Source: Latrodectus hesperus
Lineage: Eukaryota > Arthropoda > Arachnida > Araneae > Theridiidae
Assembly (NCBI GenBank): GCA_037975125.1
Contig: CM075853.1
Coordinates: 76,423,609-76,487,608, forward strand
DNA length: 64,000 nucleotides
Reading direction: 5' to 3'
This document shows, in pieces, positions 59,335 through 64,000 of this stretch (the first letter of the stretch is position 1; each line of letters opens with the position of its first letter). The translations under genes were made by a program, and so were the position numbers. A model generated the notes under the pieces. The model was not told the DNA's origin. It did not search any database and worked only from the letters and a program-made list of their open reading frames with translations.

Positions 59335-59548
59335 TGTAATGTCTCACCATCGGCACTTTCGATTTTAAGATCCTATGGTTTTTTTTTTTTTTTTTTTTTT
59401 TTTGTTTTGAATTCTGAGTCTCTCGTTGTACGCGAAGCAGGCGAGAGAGATTGTCGCGAACCCATACATGACTCCTGGTAAATTTTGTTCTTTTTTGTAA
59501 TTAAATGTGTATGTTTCAAAATTGGAGTCATTTGTTTGTTTCATAACA
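59335..59548 (+). repeat. Gmr1-like element 3' LTR
   Basis: 214 bases; longer than the 5' LTR mainly because a T run at about 59380-59403 has expanded. Confidence 0.93.
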
Positions 59549-59552
59549 CAAT

Positions 59553-60559
59553 ATAAAAACGTTCATGAAAAAATACAAAATATTTTGATTAATTCAAATA
59601 TTTTCATGCTTTTAAAATATCTGATTGTATGTTTAATATGTTTGTATATAAAAGTTATTTCATAAAAGAAATGTCAATATAATTTCTGTTTGATTTTTCT
59701 AAAATCATGATGATTAATCCAACTCTTTTTATTTTAATAAAATTATACAAAATTATTAACTAAATTACAACTACTTTAAATTAAATATGGGAATTTGCAT
59801 TCTATTTTTTGCATGAAGTTTGTCAAGTATGAAAATTATTTGAACAAAGAGAATAATATTTGATCTAAACTTTTCGAATTGTTGAATTCCATATCGGTGT
59901 TTATATGCCTAACTATATATTGTAACCTAATTTTTTAGTTAATTGTATATAAACTCATGTTGCATATATTTGTTGCTACATTATTTCTAAACTATCATTG
60001 TGCGAGGGAAGGAGACGAGAACATGAAACGAATCTGTTTTTTGAAATCGGATCGGTTAAAGTTGTGATGGCAGTCTTCCAATTCAGCATATATCATCCTC
60101 ATCAACTGACAGGAAACATCAGTTTTGGTCTGCAGACATTTAAAAGAAACAATGTTTCTCATTCAACACATTGAAAAATGAATGTAGATTCATTAGGCAT
60201 TCGTTTTTATGGATGATGAAATAAAACAATTACAAATATGATTGAACACATTGCGCTATGCAATTCCTCTGTAAACCTTAAAAAACAAGAACAAACGGAA
60301 ACAAATTTGATTTATTACCGTTTTATTTGTATGTACGTATGTGCAACTTCAGTTATTTCTCGCTAAATGATATTTATAGAATATTCTTTAATGTGAATAG
60401 ATTTCATATGTTTTAATCAATGTATTAATATTAAATTCTAAAAATTCTGTATTGTTAAGAGGATTATCCAGAAAATAAAATTCGTTTTGTTACATAAAAT
60501 GTGAAAAATTTTTATCTTTTTTTTTAAAAAAAAGAAAATTTACCATACATAAAGCAGCT
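59553..60559. other. AT-rich stretch
   Basis: No feature recognised. A less AT-rich patch at 59995-60130 carries no identifiable frame. Confidence 0.4.
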
Positions 60560-61000
60560 TTCAATTCTCTGCACAATCAGCTCATACTTTGTTATATTTA
60601 TTATATCGGCCATGAGTTTCAGAATTTTATATCTAGAATCTCATTCTCATCTTCTATCGCTTTATTAAATATTATAGTCATTACATTCTCCTTTTTTGCA
60701 TAGCTTGTAAAACGTTTTCCATCATGAAATTCTTTCAGTGTAGCATATAGGTGAAAATTGGGGAGGACAAGGTCCGGACCGTGTAGTTGATGAACATTTT
60801 CTCAACAGAACTGGGAACAGAAACTCTAGATTTGTAGCAATATCATGAGGATGAGCAATGTTATGAAGACATTTAATTCCTCCAGAAAGTATTCCTTACC
60901 TCATATTTTGGATGGCTTTCTGCAGTTTCCATAATATTTCACACGAGCAATTTGTATTAATTGTTTGGCTTTTGGCATGAAAGGCAAAGAACATCTGACT
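60560..61000 (-). pseudogene. mariner-like transposase relic
   Basis: Reading the minus strand in shifting frames gives CLHNIAHPHDIATNLEFL, which parallels the mariner LHDNARPH motif region. It is followed by a degraded PYSPDLAPSD equivalent (GPDLVLPNFHLY) and LKEFHDGKRFTS, which parallels the LKKFLxGKRF motif. Stops and frame changes are frequent. Only the C-terminal half is detectable and no inverted ends were found. Relatives catalyse TA-targeted cut and paste. Confidence 0.55.
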
Positions 61001-62035
61001 TTGTGAGTTAACAGCATATGAGTATAACACTTATATCTTATATAGTGACTTCTATCCCTTACACATACACCCACACACATTGTGTATGTATTGTGATAAT
61101 TATTAATTAAGTTCAGTATAGCTGTTGTGTTGAGGTAATAAAACGGAGAATATAGACAAGTTTATTTAATAGAGGATTAATCAATACGTAGTGTAATATA
61201 TTCATGAAAAAATTAATGATTTTATAAGAATGCATTAATGCAGATAAAAAAACGCAATTAATCATGCAGTTTTTTATAAACCCATCATTCTGCATAAAGT
61301 TACATTCTTTGTTAAACTATAGATTTTTAAGCAAACACGATCGTGATAAGTTAAAAAATGTGTCTTAACAACGCTTTTGGTAATTTTTCAGTTGAAGTAT
61401 GTAACTCTACTTGAATAAACTGATATTGGATAACTTTATAGTTGATGGATGTGAGTGTGTGCTGTAAAGTTAGCGTAATAGATAACTTTATTGTTGAAGG
61501 CTGTTTAAGATATTCCTTAAATATATATCATTGTGTCCTTTTGTGAATCTTTTTAAAGACAAAAAGACCCGTTTAAATATAGCATAAGGCAAAACCCAGA
61601 AAATTCCAATCCATTCATTTTAATAGAAATGCAAGCAGAAGCCACATTCATCTCTCGTTATGAACAGCGGCTGGTATTGAGACTTTTTTTTTCACTTTTG
61701 TTTTATAAATAAGATTTCTTATGACTTCCACAAAGTTTTCTCATAGATAAGGATCTTATTTAAAAATTATAAAGAAGAAAACTTGAATCATTTCATAGTC
61801 TCTTAAGACAGGAAAAACTTTTGTTTCTCTCTATTAAAATACTTCCTTATTAGGATGTGAATATTTTTTACACTTTAGAAATTGCTGATAAATTACTCGG
61901 GGATAATTGGGAGATTACTGTGTTTACTAGTGAAAATTTTAATATAAATGAAATATTTAAATGAACACAAACATAATACTGAACGCATAGAACTATTTAA
62001 TATATGTAACGATATAAAAAAATAAATCGGAAATA
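61001..62035. other. AT-rich stretch
   Basis: No feature recognised; the minus-strand frame at 61113-61295 is AT-rich noise. Confidence 0.4.
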
Positions 62036-62480
62036 TAATATGAATGTAAGTGAGAAAAATATGTAATTTGCATAATTTTTGGTGTTTTTTTTACAATTTG
62101 CTTGAATATTTTTTATGCGTTTTGCTTATAAAAGTATGATTTCCTACCTTTTTTTTATCATATTTTTACTTAAAATGTATAATTTGCTTGCATATTTTTC
62201 TTTCAAACATATGTTCTGTGCTTACATATTTTCTTTTAATATTTTTTGCTTATAAATATTTAATTTGATTGCATACATTTTGTATTTTTTTCTTAACATA
62301 CAAATAACTTTATTTTTAATTATTTCGATTTTTTTCTTATAAACATTTAATTCGCTTATGTATTATTTTAGATTTTCCCTTATAAGCATAAAATTTGCTT
62401 GCAAATTATGTATTTTTTATAAGCGAAATTACAAGTAGTATATTTTTTGATATTTTTAATATAAATGTATAATTTGCTTA
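62036..62480. repeat. degenerate minisatellite-like array
   Basis: Repeated variants of AATTTGCTTGCATATTTTT and CTTATAAGCATA at irregular spacing over about 440 bases. The units are too diverged to fix a period. Confidence 0.5.
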
Positions 62481-64000
62481 ACACATAATTTGGAAAATAA
62501 AACAATTTAGCCCAAAAAAATCATCACCTGATAAATTTCAGTGATGGAGGGAACGATGAATATTTGATTCATTTGCTCTTCGTAAAAAATCACGAATTCT
62601 TGGTACAGAATTTCCTTTTATCATTATTTCCATCTCTATATCCTAAGAGCACATTTCCTCTTCTCCTCTTCCTCTGCGTTTTAATTCGGTCGATTTATTC
62701 TAAATTTCATTGTCATCAAAGTTATCTGATCTAGATCTTTAAACATTGTTTACCTTGATGAACGTTTTTCAGTTAAATCACTTTACCATTAATTAATTAA
62801 TCAATCAATTCTTGAATTTATAAATGGAACGGAAAGGGAATGAGCTTTTCTTCATATCAAAAAGGATGATTACATATCATCAGAATTCTGTTGAGGTATT
62901 ACTTTTAGAATTCTGTTTAGGATAAAAATTTTGCAATCAATGATTTACATTGCTTGGCCTGATTTTGAGTTTATTATATATTCATAATTTAACTTACACG
63001 TTCAGAAATCTACCAATTTATTTGATTAGCTATTTCTGAAAAATATGACCAGGAAACTTTTGTCTATTTTCGCGTTTTTATTATGAGCGCAAAAAGCTTT
63101 TTTAACATAATTACTTTGCAATTTTATGCATTCATTATTACATGCAACGTGGAGTTGCTCTAATTACCTCCAGTTTCAAACTTCAACGCCATATAGCCTG
63201 TGAAATTACAATTTGTAGTCCTAACAAATCATGATAATTTATGACATTTAGAATACATCGGATATGTTGAAGCAGGCCCATCGTTGCTATAATGTATCGA
63301 ATGATTTATTTATTTGAATTACTGAAGAGAATGCACGGGATCTATGATACAAGGGGTTCCATGTATCTCTAACGATATATTTCAACTGATCCATATAGTA
63401 GATAACGAATCAGTTGAAATATATCATAAGATATTTTAACATTCATCGCATATTACCATTCAAAAAGACTTTTATAGATAATGACCTACATTCATCTATC
63501 ACACAAGGGCTGTAACACAGAAAACGCATAATCACTTACTCTGAAAGACGTATTTACTGAGAACGAAAAGTTACATCCATCTTCCATTGGTCAACAATAT
63601 CTAAGATCAAACACTTCTCTTCAAAATGTACAGTTTTAACATTAAGTCATGGTGAGATAATTGTTCCGTATTTGTTATGTGTACCCTTGGCTACGGAGCA
63701 CCCTCCTTTCCGCATTCTGTAATTTTCGGCAACCTTTTTTCTTGTGAGTCTTTCATGTTGCACTCTTACGCTAAACTGCGCTGCGAAAACACACAGGAAA
63801 ATAAACGCTTTATTTACAATTATTTTGTATTTAATTAGCGCAACCTCCGTACAATAATAAAGGCATCAATTCACATTGTTTAGAGTGACAAGAGTAACGT
63901 CAGTTTAACAACCGAAGGTCATTGAAGCGTTTTTTGAATGTCCACATTATTGCATTTGGGCATTACTTAAGCAGTAGGCGGAATTCATAAAGCTTCCTAG
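62481..64000. other. AT-rich stretch to the end of the window
   Basis: No gene or transposon recognised. A short inverted word pair, TTTCAACTGATCCATATAG followed by AATCAGTTGAAATATATC at 63380-63425, could form a hairpin. The last 350 bases are slightly less AT-rich. Confidence 0.4.

Larger units (their letters stand above)
52924..59548 (+). mobile_element. Gmr1-like Ty3/gypsy retrotransposon (integrase upstream of RT), inactive
   Basis: The 6625-base element has short LTRs (52924-53118 and 59335-59548) starting TGTAATGTC and ending ATAACA. It is flanked by a 4-base duplication CAAT (52920-52923, 59549-59552). The coding region 54497-58951 reads gag, protease, integrase, reverse transcriptase, RNase H. 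Normal Ty3/gypsy order has integrase last; integrase before RT is the mark of the Gmr1 group and, independently, of copia elements. The RT and integrase sequences are of gypsy type. At least five lesions (two stops, three frameshifts) and about four substitutions between LTRs show an older insertion than the element at 23930-28132. A leader of about 1.4 kb precedes gag. It may lie in an intron of the SDR gene. Confidence 0.93.

Overview
The window is eukaryotic, AT-rich, gene-poor DNA, most likely from a chelicerate, probably a spider. The taxon is inferred from long AT-rich introns, dense diverse transposons and the style of the coding pieces; no ribosomal or mitochondrial marker confirms it. 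Nothing bacterial was seen (no operons, no CRISPR).

Host genes: the only confidently recognised gene is a plus-strand short-chain dehydrogenase/reductase of the retinol/17-beta-hydroxysteroid/hydroxybutyrate dehydrogenase group. Exon 1 (20472-20676) encodes a hydrophobic N-terminus and ends inside the NAD(P)-binding glycine motif. Exon 2 (45657-45866) completes that motif after an intron of about 25 kb. The remaining exons were not found and probably lie beyond the right edge. Two further candidate first coding exons rest on a start codon plus a strong splice donor: minus strand 1439-1612 (one membrane span) and plus strand 6472-6531.

Mobile DNA, left to right: a solo LTR (5510-6064); a tRNA-derived SINE with target-site duplication (8190-8360); a longer SINE (9364-9692) and a 3' fragment of it (10957-11060); a decayed hAT transposon with 8-bp duplication (11069-12170); a 5'-truncated non-LTR retrotransposon with RNase H and a 13-bp duplication (13682-15227); another SINE (15967-16138); and a Tc1/mariner-superfamily element with about 160-bp inverted repeats (16596-18203). 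Inside the SDR intron lie a complete-looking but internally deleted Ty3/gypsy element with LTRs that read as identical (23930-28132), a mariner-type MITE inside a dispersed repeat (29669-29903), two adjacent SINEs (30730-31296), a Tc1-like relic (33560-34330), more SINE copies and a dead Tc1-like element (42327-43876).

Right part: downstream of exon 2 is a 6.6-kb LTR retrotransposon (52924-59548) whose order is gag-protease-integrase-reverse transcriptase-RNase H, integrase before RT, as in the Gmr1 group of Ty3/gypsy elements. Its capsid has a stretch resembling the SCAN domain. It carries at least two stops and three frameshifts. A mariner relic (60560-61000) and AT-rich DNA finish the window.

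The most interesting objects are the Gmr1-like element and the gypsy derivative in which deletion of protease, RT and most of RNase H has fused gag in frame to integrase, leaving one long open frame between LTRs that look new.
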